Below, piece by piece: positions 50,631 to 60,165 of a stretch of 64,000 bases of DNA; position 1 is the first letter of the stretch; each line of letters opens with the position of its first letter. The position numbers and the translations under genes were made by a program. This stretch comes from Paenibacillus sp. FSL H7-0737 (GTDB lineage: Bacteria; Bacillota; Bacilli; Paenibacillales; Paenibacillaceae). The notes beneath the pieces were generated by a model, which did not search any database, was not told the DNA's origin, and worked only from the letters and a program-made list of their open reading frames with translations. The DNA lies in NCBI RefSeq assembly GCF_000758545.1, contig NZ_CP009279.1, positions 4,774,001-4,838,000 on the forward strand. The letters are read 5' to 3'.

Positions 50631-53600
50631 TTACTCCAAAACACTCAACAGATTGAGGATCATCTGTGCACTTTCGGCACGTGTGCCGTTTTGCTTCGGA
50701 GCAAATTGCGCTACAGCACGTCCCTGCATCAATCCAAGTCTGTACACCTCGCTGATAGCCTCTTGAGCCCATTGTGGTGCAGTGCCAATATCATTAAATG
50801 CTGAAACGTTAAGACTAGCTACAGATACGCTGTTATTGGCGTATGCATATGCACGAGCCAGCATCGCTGCCATCTCTTGACGAGAGATCTTGGCATCCGG
50901 TTCAAACAGTAAAGCGGTCTGACCGTTAACAATTCCAGCTTGTTTTGCTAACCCTACTGCTTCTGCATACCATTTATCAGCAGGTACATCAGTGAAACCA
51001 GCTACTGCTTGACCTTTTAAGCCAAGCGCACGGACTAACATCGCTGTAAACTCGGCACGTGTAACCGCACGGTTTGGATCAAAACGATCCACAGCTACCC
51101 CCTGTACAAGCTGTTTTGCCGCAAGCTGCTTCACAGCAAGGTAAGCCCAGTGATCCGGCTTCAGATCATTGAATGTTTTGTCATATTCTAATACAACATA
51201 TTTACTAAAATGACTGACAGCAGCAGATAGATAACCATTCATCCATGTACTGCTCATATACTCCAGCTTACCGGCATCATCCATAAAATAAATACCCAAT
51301 AAACTTTGCTCTACAGTCGCACCGACCTTATATGAAATCGTGATCGGCTCTGCAAACTGTCTTAATGAGAAGGACTGGCCATTTTCTATGAGGATGCTGA
51401 GCGACCAATCTCGCAGATCACTTTTCGCTCTCAATTGTGCTCCAGCTAGTGTACCTGCACGATCTAACAGATCCACGGCTGTATTACTAGCTAACGTGTT
51501 CAACCGTAGTGAAATCGTACTCTTGGCAAGAGCCTCAGCTGAGATTAGCTTACTTAGTTCAGCCAGTACTGTAGCAGGAAGCGTAACGGATAAATCCTGC
51601 ATAACCACTCTAAGCGGTGCGCGTCCAAGCAGCTCTGCAGCATTGCCTGGTAAAAGCAACTCCGTAACCGCTCCGTCAACAGAAACCACAACTTCACCTT
51701 GAGCATTCTTGTTCTCTGACAGTTGAGAGGCTGTTATGGTTACTACACCCGCTTGTGCAGATGCCGACGGAGTCGGTGTAGCAGTCGGCGTTGCTGTCAC
51801 CGCAGGTCCCGGCACCCAGCCTCCTGGTGTTGGTGTTGGCTCTGGGCTTGGTGTTGGTTCCGGTGTTGGCTCTGGGCTTGGTGTCGGAGTCGTACCTGGC
51901 GTGCTCTCAGTCACTGTCAAAATATATTCAGTGCTGAACCCCTTATAAACAGCGCTGACTTTTGTTATACCAGCACTCAATGCGTGAAGCTCCCCATTCT
52001 CACTAATCATTGCAATGGAATGATCAGATGTATCATACCTTACGCCCTCGACCAATTCTTGCTTGCTTCCGTCACTATATACCGCCTGAACAACAACGGA
52101 GCCTTTATTTCCTTGTTCCAGCGAATCCGGCCCTTTTATCGTTATTTCTGTAAGAATAGGAGCCTCATCATTTGTTACGACGATACTATACTCCGAGGCG
52201 AACTCCCTGTAGGTTACTGAGATCACAGTAGAGCCTTCCTGATGAGCCTGGACCAAGCCCTGTTCATTGATTGTAGCAATATGCTCATTCGAGCTGGAAT
52301 AATGAAGTCCATCCAATATTGGGATTCGTTTACCGGATGCATAGACTGCTTCGGTGACTGTCTGGTCGACCTCTGCTGGTTTAAGTTGTCCTTTGCCCTG
52401 AAGCTTAATCGCTTGCAGCGCATCTACAGTTATCTTACTTTCCGCAAAAATATTCGGGTAACCTGCCACTGTGACTCTCACCTTAGCTGTCCCTGGTTTT
52501 AGCGCAGTAACCAAGCCATTTCCATCTACGGTAACTACTGATTCTGCCCTTTCAGGAACGATGGACCAAAGTTTTGTCAGATGATTAGCCTCATCCGGCA
52601 CTACCTTAGCTTGCAATTGCAGACTAGCACCAGGCTCAAGCTCAACAGCTGTTTGATCCAGCGTGATGGATTTTGGAACAAAATTTCCGATCACTAAACG
52701 GTCAATTTCTACACCGTCTACCGTTCTTGCCGTAACCGTAATCTCGTTCTTCCCAATTTCAACAGCCGTATAGATTTGCTCATCTTCGTCATATATTTTT
52801 TCCTGCCAAAAACGTGGCGTCAGCGCATAGAACTTAGGACCGGAGGAACCGCCGATAACATATCGTGTGCCTTCGCCTTCTGCAACCTGTTTACCATCCT
52901 TCATCGGAAAAGTTCGCAAATAGATATGATCATGACCGTTCATCACTAAATCCACATTATGCTTATCAAACACCGGCACCCACTTTGCTTGCACCTGTTC
53001 ATTCGAATAGATGCTGCCATAGGGCCCTTGATGGAAAAAAATCACCTTCCACTTTTTATCTGTAGCGGATAGATCCTGATCCAGCCACTCTGCCTGTTCA
53101 GTGAACGGAGCACCTGAATGCTCTGTATTCATAACCACAAAATGTGTATCCTGAATGTCAAAAGAATAATTCGTACCTTTTACGCTCGCCGCACCGTTTT
53201 GCGGGTTATTGAATTGCGCCAGGTAATCCCCATCGCCATTGGTTCCCATCACTTCATGGTTCCCAATAATCGGAACAAGCGTGGTATTCATCAGCTGCTT
53301 TTGGGCTGCATCAAACCACCAGTTCCACTGCTCTTGTTCAAAGCCTTTATCCACCATATCTCCAGCGTGGACCAGCATTTCAGCATCCGGCATATAGGCA
53401 AAGGCAGCCTCTATCGTATTGCCCCAAAGACCAAATCCCGCTTTAGAATCTGCTTGAGAATCTCCGATAAAAAGGAATTTTGTAGAAGCGCTCTCCCCTC
53501 CGCTTGTAACGAAGGTTCCTTGCTCACTTACATTTAACTCCCCATCCCCCACACGATATACATATTCGGTTCCAGGGATAAGCCCTACTGCCTCCGCTTT

Positions 53601-56600
53601 ATGAACTCGCATCGTTCCATCATTGTTGGTATTGTAAATTGAACTGTTGCCGGTAATTTTTGTTACATTCACGGCTTGAAAGCTTGTGAACTCTGCTTTT
53701 TTCACAAGTTCTACTACAGTATTCATGGTTAGCGGTTCTGTCTGCCAAGTAAACTGGCGAGAAGTCGCTGCATCCTGGCCCATCGTAACATTAACATTAC
53801 GCGGGGCAGCAGTACCGTCATATGGAGCAACCTTGAACGTCATTACAGGACTATAGGTATTTCCTTTTACCGCCTGCAATTTAAAAGTTCCTTCTGCTGA
53901 AGTGACAAGGCTAGTAGTAAGTGTCCCACTTCCCCCTGAAGTTGCGCCTTGTACCTCCAATCCATCGAACAGCAGTTTCGCACCTTCAACAACACTTCCA
54001 TTCAGATCTTTTACCGCAAAAGACGCATCAAAGCCCTTCGCAAGATCATAATGGTTCCAAGTGAGCATCAACTGTGTCTTTACAACAGATTCAACAGCCG
54101 CTCCAATAAAAGAAATAGGAACCCCGGTACCTTCTGTCGAAGTTACAGATCCGGATGTATTTTCAATTACAAAACGTTTGCTTGTATCCCCAGCGAGCTG
54201 CTCCTGAGTATAGGGACCCACATAATCATTTCGAACCGTATATTGAATTTGTCCGATGAGATCCGTATCTCGTAGATTGGAGGAATTGATATTCGTTAGG
54301 TTAAGACGCACAGTGCCCAAAGCTGGATCAATGATCGATTCCATTTGCGTTTCTGATAACTTATTCCCCCGAATTACCTGCAAATCTTTAACTGCAGACG
54401 GATTAAAAGCAAACGTAATATTTCCTTCCTTCAGCTTGCCCGCTTTCTCAGCCGTTACGTCCAAAGTGTAAGTGTTCCCGGCATAAACGGCTTCTGGTGT
54501 TTTGTACACATAGAATGGAGAGCCCAAATTCACTGTGAAATACCATTCTTTTATCGTCTGGTTACCGCTCAAATCGCGAATGGCAACTTTTACTTTATGA
54601 CGGCCTTCTGTAAGTGGAACCTTTGGTTTATAAGTGATCTGACCTTTTGGAGGATAAAAGCCATGCTCCACTATTTGATCGTCCACATATACTCGTGTTT
54701 TGTCCGGATCGATTAAGGTCGTTCCCGGATGCACCACTGGATCATAACCATCATCCTCACCATTGACGGAAAGGGTCGGTGTAGCTGTTTTGACAATCTC
54801 GTTCACGCCAGGATAGGCATCTTTAAGCACAGGAGGTGTTCTATCCTCCTCTATCGGACCATAAATGGCACGAATATCATCAACGTAAATTGCACCTGCG
54901 CTCTTGTTAAGATTGCTTGTCTCCATATAGCGGACAGGCATATCCATCGTTAACGGGGTGGTTTTTCCCTTAGGAACGGATACTTCGACGTATTTCCACC
55001 CCGTCCAGTTCACTCCATTCACCTGATCTGTAAAATCCACAGGCACTGCCGCATTATTGCCATCACGAATCTGTCCCCGCAGCCAGTGCTTTTTGCCATC
55101 TCCGTAGATCCACATACTGATTTTCTCAGGATACCCCGGAATCTGAATTCGATTGGCAGTTGAGCTTGCGGCTAAATAAGCACCCGATGTGCCTGTTTTA
55201 TTAACAAAATCATATTCCAGCTTTAAGGCTTTATCCCCATTACGGACAAAATCCTGATCAGTCACTTCCTGAATCGCCACACTGTTAGCTGCTGCACTGG
55301 AGGCAATATATTTATCAATGCCATTCTCAAAATCCTCCAGCATTACAGGCGGTAACCCTACATTTACTTCAAAAGAGGTCTGGGCGTCCCCGTACTTAGC
55401 ATAAATCTTCCCGTTCTTCCCATTTTCACTCGTCGCTTGAAACAGACCTTTCTCATCTACAGTTCCGATCTCGCCCTCTACCCGCCATTCAAAACTATGG
55501 TTGTCGGCTTGAATTACCTGTCCATTACGTAGCGCCTTCACAGTTAATTGCGCAGCAGCACCTGAAGAATAAGTTTTGATCTCATCAGGAAACCTAAGGT
55601 CTGTGAGCTTATCCACGACTTCGATTTCCCCACTGCCTTTGACTGCCCCCACCTCTACATTTACCGTTCCTGTGCCGGCAGTGGTTCCTGCGGTGAAGAC
55701 TCCGTTCGCATCGACAGTACCAAGGTCAGCGTCCACCTGCCAATTCAAAGTACCCGAATAAGGTGCCGGATGGCCGTTCTCGTCCACTCCTGCTGCTTTG
55801 AACATAAAGCTGGAGCCTTGCAAGATACGTTCCGCATTCGGCTGCACAACCAGCTTAGAAGCTGTAGATTGCTCTGGGGCTGTGTTGACGACCAGCAAAC
55901 CGTTGCCGGTTTTACGTTCATAGCCATCAGAGCCCTGATTCATCATTTTGACACCAGATGCACCCGGCATTCTGGCCACAAAAGTAGAAGAGCCGCCACC
56001 ATCCAGATTCATGGCGTTCACTACGCCCATATCCTTCAGAATGTAGCCAAGCTCATCCGTATCTACACCTTCGCTAAAACCTGGAGATCTTCCATCCACT
56101 TCGAATAGAACGAGACTTCCGTCCGCTTTTGTCCCAATGGCTGTACGTGGATGAATTCCTAAAGGCCCTACACCTTGTTGAACTACTCCGTCTTTTACCA
56201 GCGGCCCTTCGCCGCCAATAGCTACCTTCACATCATTCCATTCTCCACTAAGCGCAAAGGTCGCAGTAACGTTATCGCCAACCGATAACCCCTGCAGAAC
56301 AGCACGAGACGTTCCGTTAGCAGACAAAACTACTTTTCCTTTGGTAAGCGGCGTATTGCCTTGATTGTTGCGAATATCAGATACCTTCAGCTTCAAGGTC
56401 TGACCGCTCTTCACTTCTCCCTCGACAATATCTAGAACAACCTCGTCACCTTCATTAGTCGACTTTGTAGTTGTATTATAATCTTCCGTATAAAGAACCA
56501 GCTCATTCGTATTTCGATAACGGTTGATGCTGGTTAAATTAGTTGTTTTTCCATTAATCGTTACGTTCTTGGTCAGCTTCGGCACCCCATAAATCGAGCT

Positions 56601-57074
56601 GCCATCTTCTTTTAAACCGAAAGTAAAAGCTGAAATCGAACTGTTCAGGATTACACCATCATCCATAAATAATCCATTCGGAACACCCGTGGCAAAACCG
56701 GAGATTTCATAAAAATCACCGTTAATCCCTGCGATCACCCGGTTTCCAGGCGAATCCGCATAAGCGGCCATTTCTGTAACACCCTTCATACCGTATACCT
56801 TTCCATCCTTCGTACCTGCCTGCAGTTCTAAATGGCCTTGCCCTGGGTTGAACTCCACTGCATGAATCTTTTGTAAACCACGTTCATTCTGAAGATCCAT
56901 CCAGGTGTACATCGCCCCAGGTGCGAGCTCTGTTTGACGTACATCAATAACGGTTCCGTAGTTTGTTGCTGGTAAATCAGAAATGGAAGCGTGAACAAAT
57001 ACTCCCGGCTGCAACAACGAAATCAACAAAATAAAAATAACTGCCACATTAATTTGCCTTAGATACCTTCTCAC
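50631..57074 (-). CDS. Giant S-layer-anchored protein: phosphodiester glycosidase plus purple-acid-phosphatase-like domain
   Basis: 2147 residues. GTG 57074 follows GGGGAGGAT and gives a clean signal peptide (MRRYLRQINVAVIFILL, cut near VHA). The ATG 20 codons earlier has no site. Order, approximate: NAGPA-type phosphodiester glycosidase with DGGGSSTFVARMPG (65-395); Ig-like repeats (400-570); carbohydrate-binding-like region (580-760); cohesin-like beta domain (850-980); fibronectin-like domain (1085-1185); metallophosphoesterase with GDSQAD, HAGDMVD, IGNHE and NGHDH (1195-1430); bacterial Ig-like domains (1460-1720); Thr/Pro/Glu linker (1725-1765); three SLH repeats (about 1970-2147). It would be displayed on the wall. 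Release of sugars from phosphodiesters followed by phosphate hydrolysis is a plausible combined activity (inference). Monocistronic. Confidence 0.88.
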   Translation of the reverse strand: MRRYLRQINVAVIFILLISLLQPGVFVHASISDLPATNYGTVIDVRQTELAPGAMYTWMDLQNERGLQKIHAVEFNPGQGHLELQAGTKDGKVYGMKGVTEMAAYADSPGNRVIAGINGDFYEISGFATGVPNGLFMDDGVILNSSISAFTFGLKEDGSSIYGVPKLTKNVTINGKTTNLTSINRYRNTNELVLYTEDYNTTTKSTNEGDEVVLDIVEGEVKSGQTLKLKVSDIRNNQGNTPLTKGKVVLSANGTSRAVLQGLSVGDNVTATFALSGEWNDVKVAIGGEGPLVKDGVVQQGVGPLGIHPRTAIGTKADGSLVLFEVDGRSPGFSEGVDTDELGYILKDMGVVNAMNLDGGGSSTFVARMPGASGVKMMNQGSDGYERKTGNGLLVVNTAPEQSTASKLVVQPNAERILQGSSFMFKAAGVDENGHPAPYSGTLNWQVDADLGTVDANGVFTAGTTAGTGTVNVEVGAVKGSGEIEVVDKLTDLRFPDEIKTYSSGAAAQLTVKALRNGQVIQADNHSFEWRVEGEIGTVDEKGLFQATSENGKNGKIYAKYGDAQTSFEVNVGLPPVMLEDFENGIDKYIASSAAANSVAIQEVTDQDFVRNGDKALKLEYDFVNKTGTSGAYLAASSTANRIQIPGYPEKISMWIYGDGKKHWLRGQIRDGNNAAVPVDFTDQVNGVNWTGWKYVEVSVPKGKTTPLTMDMPVRYMETSNLNKSAGAIYVDDIRAIYGPIEEDRTPPVLKDAYPGVNEIVKTATPTLSVNGEDDGYDPVVHPGTTLIDPDKTRVYVDDQIVEHGFYPPKGQITYKPKVPLTEGRHKVKVAIRDLSGNQTIKEWYFTVNLGSPFYVYKTPEAVYAGNTYTLDVTAEKAGKLKEGNITFAFNPSAVKDLQVIRGNKLSETQMESIIDPALGTVRLNLTNINSSNLRDTDLIGQIQYTVRNDYVGPYTQEQLAGDTSKRFVIENTSGSVTSTEGTGVPISFIGAAVESVVKTQLMLTWNHYDLAKGFDASFAVKDLNGSVVEGAKLLFDGLEVQGATSGGSGTLTTSLVTSAEGTFKLQAVKGNTYSPVMTFKVAPYDGTAAPRNVNVTMGQDAATSRQFTWQTEPLTMNTVVELVKKAEFTSFQAVNVTKITGNSSIYNTNNDGTMRVHKAEAVGLIPGTEYVYRVGDGELNVSEQGTFVTSGGESASTKFLFIGDSQADSKAGFGLWGNTIEAAFAYMPDAEMLVHAGDMVDKGFEQEQWNWWFDAAQKQLMNTTLVPIIGNHEVMGTNGDGDYLAQFNNPQNGAASVKGTNYSFDIQDTHFVVMNTEHSGAPFTEQAEWLDQDLSATDKKWKVIFFHQGPYGSIYSNEQVQAKWVPVFDKHNVDLVMNGHDHIYLRTFPMKDGKQVAEGEGTRYVIGGSSGPKFYALTPRFWQEKIYDEDEQIYTAVEIGKNEITVTARTVDGVEIDRLVIGNFVPKSITLDQTAVELEPGASLQLQAKVVPDEANHLTKLWSIVPERAESVVTVDGNGLVTALKPGTAKVRVTVAGYPNIFAESKITVDALQAIKLQGKGQLKPAEVDQTVTEAVYASGKRIPILDGLHYSSSNEHIATINEQGLVQAHQEGSTVISVTYREFASEYSIVVTNDEAPILTEITIKGPDSLEQGNKGSVVVQAVYSDGSKQELVEGVRYDTSDHSIAMISENGELHALSAGITKVSAVYKGFSTEYILTVTESTPGTTPTPSPEPTPEPTPSPEPTPTPGGWVPGPAVTATPTATPTPSASAQAGVVTITASQLSENKNAQGEVVVSVDGAVTELLLPGNAAELLGRAPLRVVMQDLSVTLPATVLAELSKLISAEALAKSTISLRLNTLASNTAVDLLDRAGTLAGAQLRAKSDLRDWSLSILIENGQSFSLRQFAEPITISYKVGATVEQSLLGIYFMDDAGKLEYMSSTWMNGYLSAAVSHFSKYVVLEYDKTFNDLKPDHWAYLAVKQLAAKQLVQGVAVDRFDPNRAVTRAEFTAMLVRALGLKGQAVAGFTDVPADKWYAEAVGLAKQAGIVNGQTALLFEPDAKISRQEMAAMLARAYAYANNSVSVASLNVSAFNDIGTAPQWAQEAISEVYRLGLMQGRAVAQFAPKQNGTRAESAQMILNLLSVLE
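51832..51884. repeat. Exact 23-base direct repeat in the Pro/Thr linker of the giant gene
   Basis: 51832-51854 and 51862-51884 are identical 23-mers with a 30-base period. They encode the TPSPEPTPEP-type linker. Repeats of this kind can change copy number by slippage. Confidence 0.8.
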
Positions 57075-57190
57075 TGTGTTGACATCCTCCCCACTTGGCT
57101 GTCCTAATAACGATCTGAGCTTGGACAACATCATAGGGTTATAATAACTAGGAAGCGTAAAGGTTAGATAAAATTTACCAAGGCATACTG

Positions 57191-58102
57191 TTAACTTCTT
57201 CTAATCCCCTCCTCAAATTCATGTTTTAACCTGTTGATGAATCTTCTGACCGTTTTCGATCCTTGTTTAGAAGCTGAAACAATGGACCCCGGAGTATTAC
57301 GATCTGGTGATCGTAGCTCGATCGTCTTCATGATCTTCTGAGAACCCTCAAATGTTTTTAGAAAAGAATAATCCATCCCAATCGTGATCGCGAGTCCTGA
57401 CGCAACTGCATTATCAATGGCACGGGTGTTATTGCTTGTAAAAAGAATATTCATCGGCCCAACTTTTAGTAAATAACGCTCCACAAAGTCCTGTATGTAA
57501 TGATCATCGTATAAAACCAACGTCTGGCCTACTAACTGTTCGGGCGTAATTATTGTATTTAGAGCTAGTGGTGATTGAGGATGTACGCCTACAACAATCT
57601 TACCTTCCATTAATTCCTCGAATACGACTCCTTTATGTTTCTCTGATAAGCCCTCTGGCGAGACCATCAGTCCGATATCCATTTCATCCTGAAGCACATT
57701 ATCCAGAATTTCTTTAGGTCCCTTTTCAAAAATCTCTATTTTCACATTTGGAAAATCCGCTTTAAAACCGGATATGACCTTCACGATTAGATGCATGGGT
57801 CCCGGAATCGTAGCAATCTTCAAATGACCACTAAGCGCATCGCTATAGATCTGTGCTTCAGCTTTTAATTCATTTACTTTCATCAAGACTTCATTTGCTT
57901 TGCTGATAATAGCTTGTCCCTCTGCTGTGGGAACTGCTCGTTGGCCTCGCGAACGAATGAACAAAGTAACTCCAAGCTCCGCTTCAAGCAGTGTTATGGA
58001 CTGGCTTATGGCAGACAGGGTGATATGACGATTCTGAGCAGCTTTGGTTAGTGAACCAATCTTTGCGACTTCTACGATATTCTCGCATTGCTCTAAATTC
58101 AT
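57191..58102 (-). CDS. LysR-family transcriptional regulator
   Basis: The 303-residue regulator has an N-terminal winged helix (IGSLTKAAQNRHITLSAISQ and LEAELGVTLFIRS) and a LysR effector domain (about 90-300). ATG 58102 is chosen because AGGGAGTG lies before it. The next gene, an SDR oxidoreductase, is divergent, the usual layout for a LysR regulator and its target. Confidence 0.92.
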   Translation of the reverse strand: MNLEQCENIVEVAKIGSLTKAAQNRHITLSAISQSITLLEAELGVTLFIRSRGQRAVPTAEGQAIISKANEVLMKVNELKAEAQIYSDALSGHLKIATIPGPMHLIVKVISGFKADFPNVKIEIFEKGPKEILDNVLQDEMDIGLMVSPEGLSEKHKGVVFEELMEGKIVVGVHPQSPLALNTIITPEQLVGQTLVLYDDHYIQDFVERYLLKVGPMNILFTSNNTRAIDNAVASGLAITIGMDYSFLKTFEGSQKIMKTIELRSPDRNTPGSIVSASKQGSKTVRRFINRLKHEFEEGIRRS

Positions 58103-58124
58103 TTGAATCACTCCCTAAGTTAAT

Positions 58125-58154
58125 ATTTACTTAACACCTATTAAATTTACTTAA
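58125..58154. promoter_or_regulatory. Direct repeats between LysR and SDR genes, candidate operator
   Basis: ATTTACTTAA occurs at 58125-58134 and again at 58145-58154, exactly 20 bases or two helical turns apart. An inverted relative, AGTTAGTAAAT, occurs near 58192-58202. Position and spacing suit a LysR-type site, but the A/T-rich composition makes chance possible. Confidence 0.45.
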
Positions 58155-58265
58155 ATTTTAATTAATTTAGACAAGTGCTACAATTTAAATAAGTTAGTAA
58201 ATAACCTTTTCACCTTATGAGCCTATATTTCTAGTATAACTATATTTCTCGAGGAGGAGTCCCAA

Positions 58266-59015
58266 ATGACAGACAAAAGAGTAGCCGTAATTACAGGTGG
58301 AGCCAGTGGAATCGGGAAACAAACCGCAATTAAATTTGCTAGTAAAGGTGATCAAGTGGTCGTTGCCGATTTCAATCAACAATTAGGTGAAGAAACGGTC
58401 GCACAGATTATCAAGGATGGTGGCGAAGCTATTTTCGTCAAAACGGATGTTTCAAAATACGAAGAGGTAGAAGCACTGGTTGAGAAAACCGTTGCCACAT
58501 ATGGCAGAATTGACGTTATGTTCAACAATGCCGGGATCGGCCGCGTCACTCCTGTACTAGACCAAGACCTTAAGGATTATCATAGTGTTATTAATGTCAA
58601 TCAGCATGGTGTTGCCCACGGTATTATCGCAGCGGGTAAAAAAATGCGTGAGCTCGGCATCAAAGGGGTCATCATCAATACAGCTTCTGTATTTGGATTC
58701 CTAGCTTCCCCAGGTACATTCGCATATCACGCTTCCAAAGGTGCGGTCATTATGATGACTAAATCCGCAGCACTTGAAATGTCCGTTCATGGCATCCGCG
58801 TGCTTGCCGTTGCTCCAGGCGCTGTAGATACGCCAATTATCCAAGGATATAAAGATCAAGGAATGGTCGACCAGATGAAGAGCAAAGTAATGGGTAACAA
58901 ATTAACATTGCCTGAACAAGTTGCAGACACTGTATACTTACTCTCCTTGCCAGAAGCTAGTGCAATTAACGGTAGTGTTGTAATGGCTGATGAAGGTTAT
59001 GCTTCATTTAAATAA
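58266..59015 (+). CDS. Short-chain dehydrogenase/reductase
   Basis: The 249-residue classical SDR has the cofactor motif TGGASGIGK near residue 11, acidic ADFNQ at the end of strand 2 (suggesting NAD), NNAG near 88, catalytic Ser in INTASVFG, the YHASK pair near 155, and PGAVDTP. ATG follows GAGGAGG. Divergent from the LysR gene and followed by a terminator. Substrate unknown. Confidence 0.93.
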   Translation: MTDKRVAVITGGASGIGKQTAIKFASKGDQVVVADFNQQLGEETVAQIIKDGGEAIFVKTDVSKYEEVEALVEKTVATYGRIDVMFNNAGIGRVTPVLDQDLKDYHSVINVNQHGVAHGIIAAGKKMRELGIKGVIINTASVFGFLASPGTFAYHASKGAVIMMTKSAALEMSVHGIRVLAVAPGAVDTPIIQGYKDQGMVDQMKSKVMGNKLTLPEQVADTVYLLSLPEASAINGSVVMADEGYASFK

Positions 59016-59027
59016 AAAATTTAAATC

Positions 59028-59071
59028 AAAAAATCCAAGGCTTCCCGAGCGGGATGTCCTTGGATTTTTTT
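59028..59071. terminator. Bidirectional intrinsic terminator
   Basis: Stem AAAAATCCAAGG / CCTTGGATTTTT with an inner CCCG/CGGG pair, between the SDR gene (+) and the MazG-like gene (-). Confidence 0.92.
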
Positions 59072-59074
59072 GTA

Positions 59075-59365
59075 TTACTCCCATGATCTCTGTTCATTGA
59101 TTTCCAGCTTACGTTTAAATGCCTGCTCTAGATCAATATCCAGTTTATTGGCCAGATCAAAAATATTCCACACCACGTCGTACATCTCAAATCCCAAGTT
59201 TTCTTTCTTCTCTGCACCGGGGTCGAAGGATACGGATAGCACCTCTTTGGACAATTCCCCTACTTCAGTCATTAAGTACAGCATTCTCTGCTCAATGGAG
59301 CTCGTGTCAAAACCTTTGGTTTCACTGAACTTCTTCACATACTGTTGAAACTCAGATGTATTCAT
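59075..59365 (-). CDS. MazG-like nucleotide pyrophosphohydrolase
   Basis: The 96-residue all-helical protein has the MazG metal motif: Glu residues in TEVGELSKEV and the later acidic pair in EMYDVVWNIFDLANKL. Single-domain proteins of this kind hydrolyse aberrant or excess NTPs to NMP. The start has only a weak site (GAGGCG). Confidence 0.85.
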   Translation of the reverse strand: MNTSEFQQYVKKFSETKGFDTSSIEQRMLYLMTEVGELSKEVLSVSFDPGAEKKENLGFEMYDVVWNIFDLANKLDIDLEQAFKRKLEINEQRSWE

Positions 59366-59491
59366 TTCGTTACGCCTCGCTTTTAGGGTATAAAGTTATG
59401 TAGTTTATAAAAACGATGTCATGCGATTAGCCTAGCTTTTTCCTTTATTATCATCCATTTGTTCGAAGAAAACAAACTCTCCCGTCATTAC

Positions 59492-59525
59492 AAAAAAAAC
59501 GATTCTTCAGATCATTGAAGAATCG
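59492..59525 (-). terminator. Intrinsic terminator after the stalk-domain gene
   Basis: Stem CGATTCTTCA / TGAAGAATCG with a 6-base loop, followed by eight T on the minus strand. It lies at the end of a 311-base gene-poor stretch (59366-59676). Confidence 0.85.
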
Positions 59526-59595
59526 CTAAGAAAATTTATTTACTAGTTGCTGTTTCAGCCACTATCTACGCCTATGTCGGACATTTCACTGCGCG

Positions 59596-59673
59596 TTAAT
59601 CCGCAAGTGCACGGCCAATTTCATCGTCGAACGTGCCGCACCAGTAATGGCGAGACTCTTCATCATTATTCAT
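59596..59673 (-). CDS. Possible 25-residue ORF after the stalk-domain gene
   Basis: ATG 59673 begins three bases after the stalk gene stop and the frame runs 25 codons (MNNDEESRHYWCGTF... GRALAD). The product is acidic with one Cys and two aromatic residues. No ribosome site stands at the right distance, but re-initiation after the upstream stop is possible. Equally it may be non-coding. Confidence 0.3.
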   Translation of the reverse strand: MNNDEESRHYWCGTFDDEIGRALAD

Positions 59674-59676
59674 TTA

Positions 59677-60165
59677 TTATTCGCCGAGCTGCTCCTTGAG
59701 CTGCGCAATTTCTGTTTCCATGAAATCCACACGTTTATTCAACTCCGCGATATAGTTTCTTCGAGCCTCTTGGTCCGCTGCGCTTGTTCGGTCGGCCGCA
59801 GTAGTTTCCACCAGTTGGATGGCTTCTTTGAGAACTTGAACGCTTGATTCTGCTCCTGCTAATCTTTCCCGGAGTTTAGCCGCTGCAATACTTGCTTTTA
59901 GCGCTGCCTTCTCAGTCTCCTTACTCTCCAATATTATCGTTTTTTCTTCAACCGTCAACACTGCTCCGGTCGCTTCGGACATCGTGCGCACAGGTACGTA
60001 GGCCGAGTTATTTACTACAATCGCATCTGCAATCTTCTTTCCGTCTTGTTTTATCGTATACATTCCGGAAACTTTAGCGCCAATTAAAGACGAGCTCGCT
60101 GCGAATCCTATTGAACCACCAAGTAACAACGCCGCTGCTACAATCCCTACTATTATCTTCTTCAT
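59677..60165 (-). CDS. Secreted stalk-domain (copper amine oxidase N-terminal-like) protein with coiled coil
   Basis: The 162-residue protein starts at ATG 60165 after CAGGAGG. It has a signal peptide (MKKIIVGIVAAALLLGGSIG, cut near GFAAS). A short stalk-type domain (ADAIVVNNSAYVPVRTMSEA, about 35-80), common in Paenibacillus surface proteins, follows. The second half (about 85-162) is a coiled coil rich in Ala, Glu and Lys ending IAQLKEQLGE. Probably extracellular. Function unknown. Confidence 0.85.
   Translation of the reverse strand: MKKIIVGIVAAALLLGGSIGFAASSSLIGAKVSGMYTIKQDGKKIADAIVVNNSAYVPVRTMSEATGAVLTVEEKTIILESKETEKAALKASIAAAKLRERLAGAESSVQVLKEAIQLVETTAADRTSAADQEARRNYIAELNKRVDFMETEIAQLKEQLGE

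Noticed and set aside
51723..52220. Cys/Arg/Ser-rich open frame opposite the Pro/Thr linker
   Set aside because: The odd composition is the complement of the TPEP-coding repeat. No start site.
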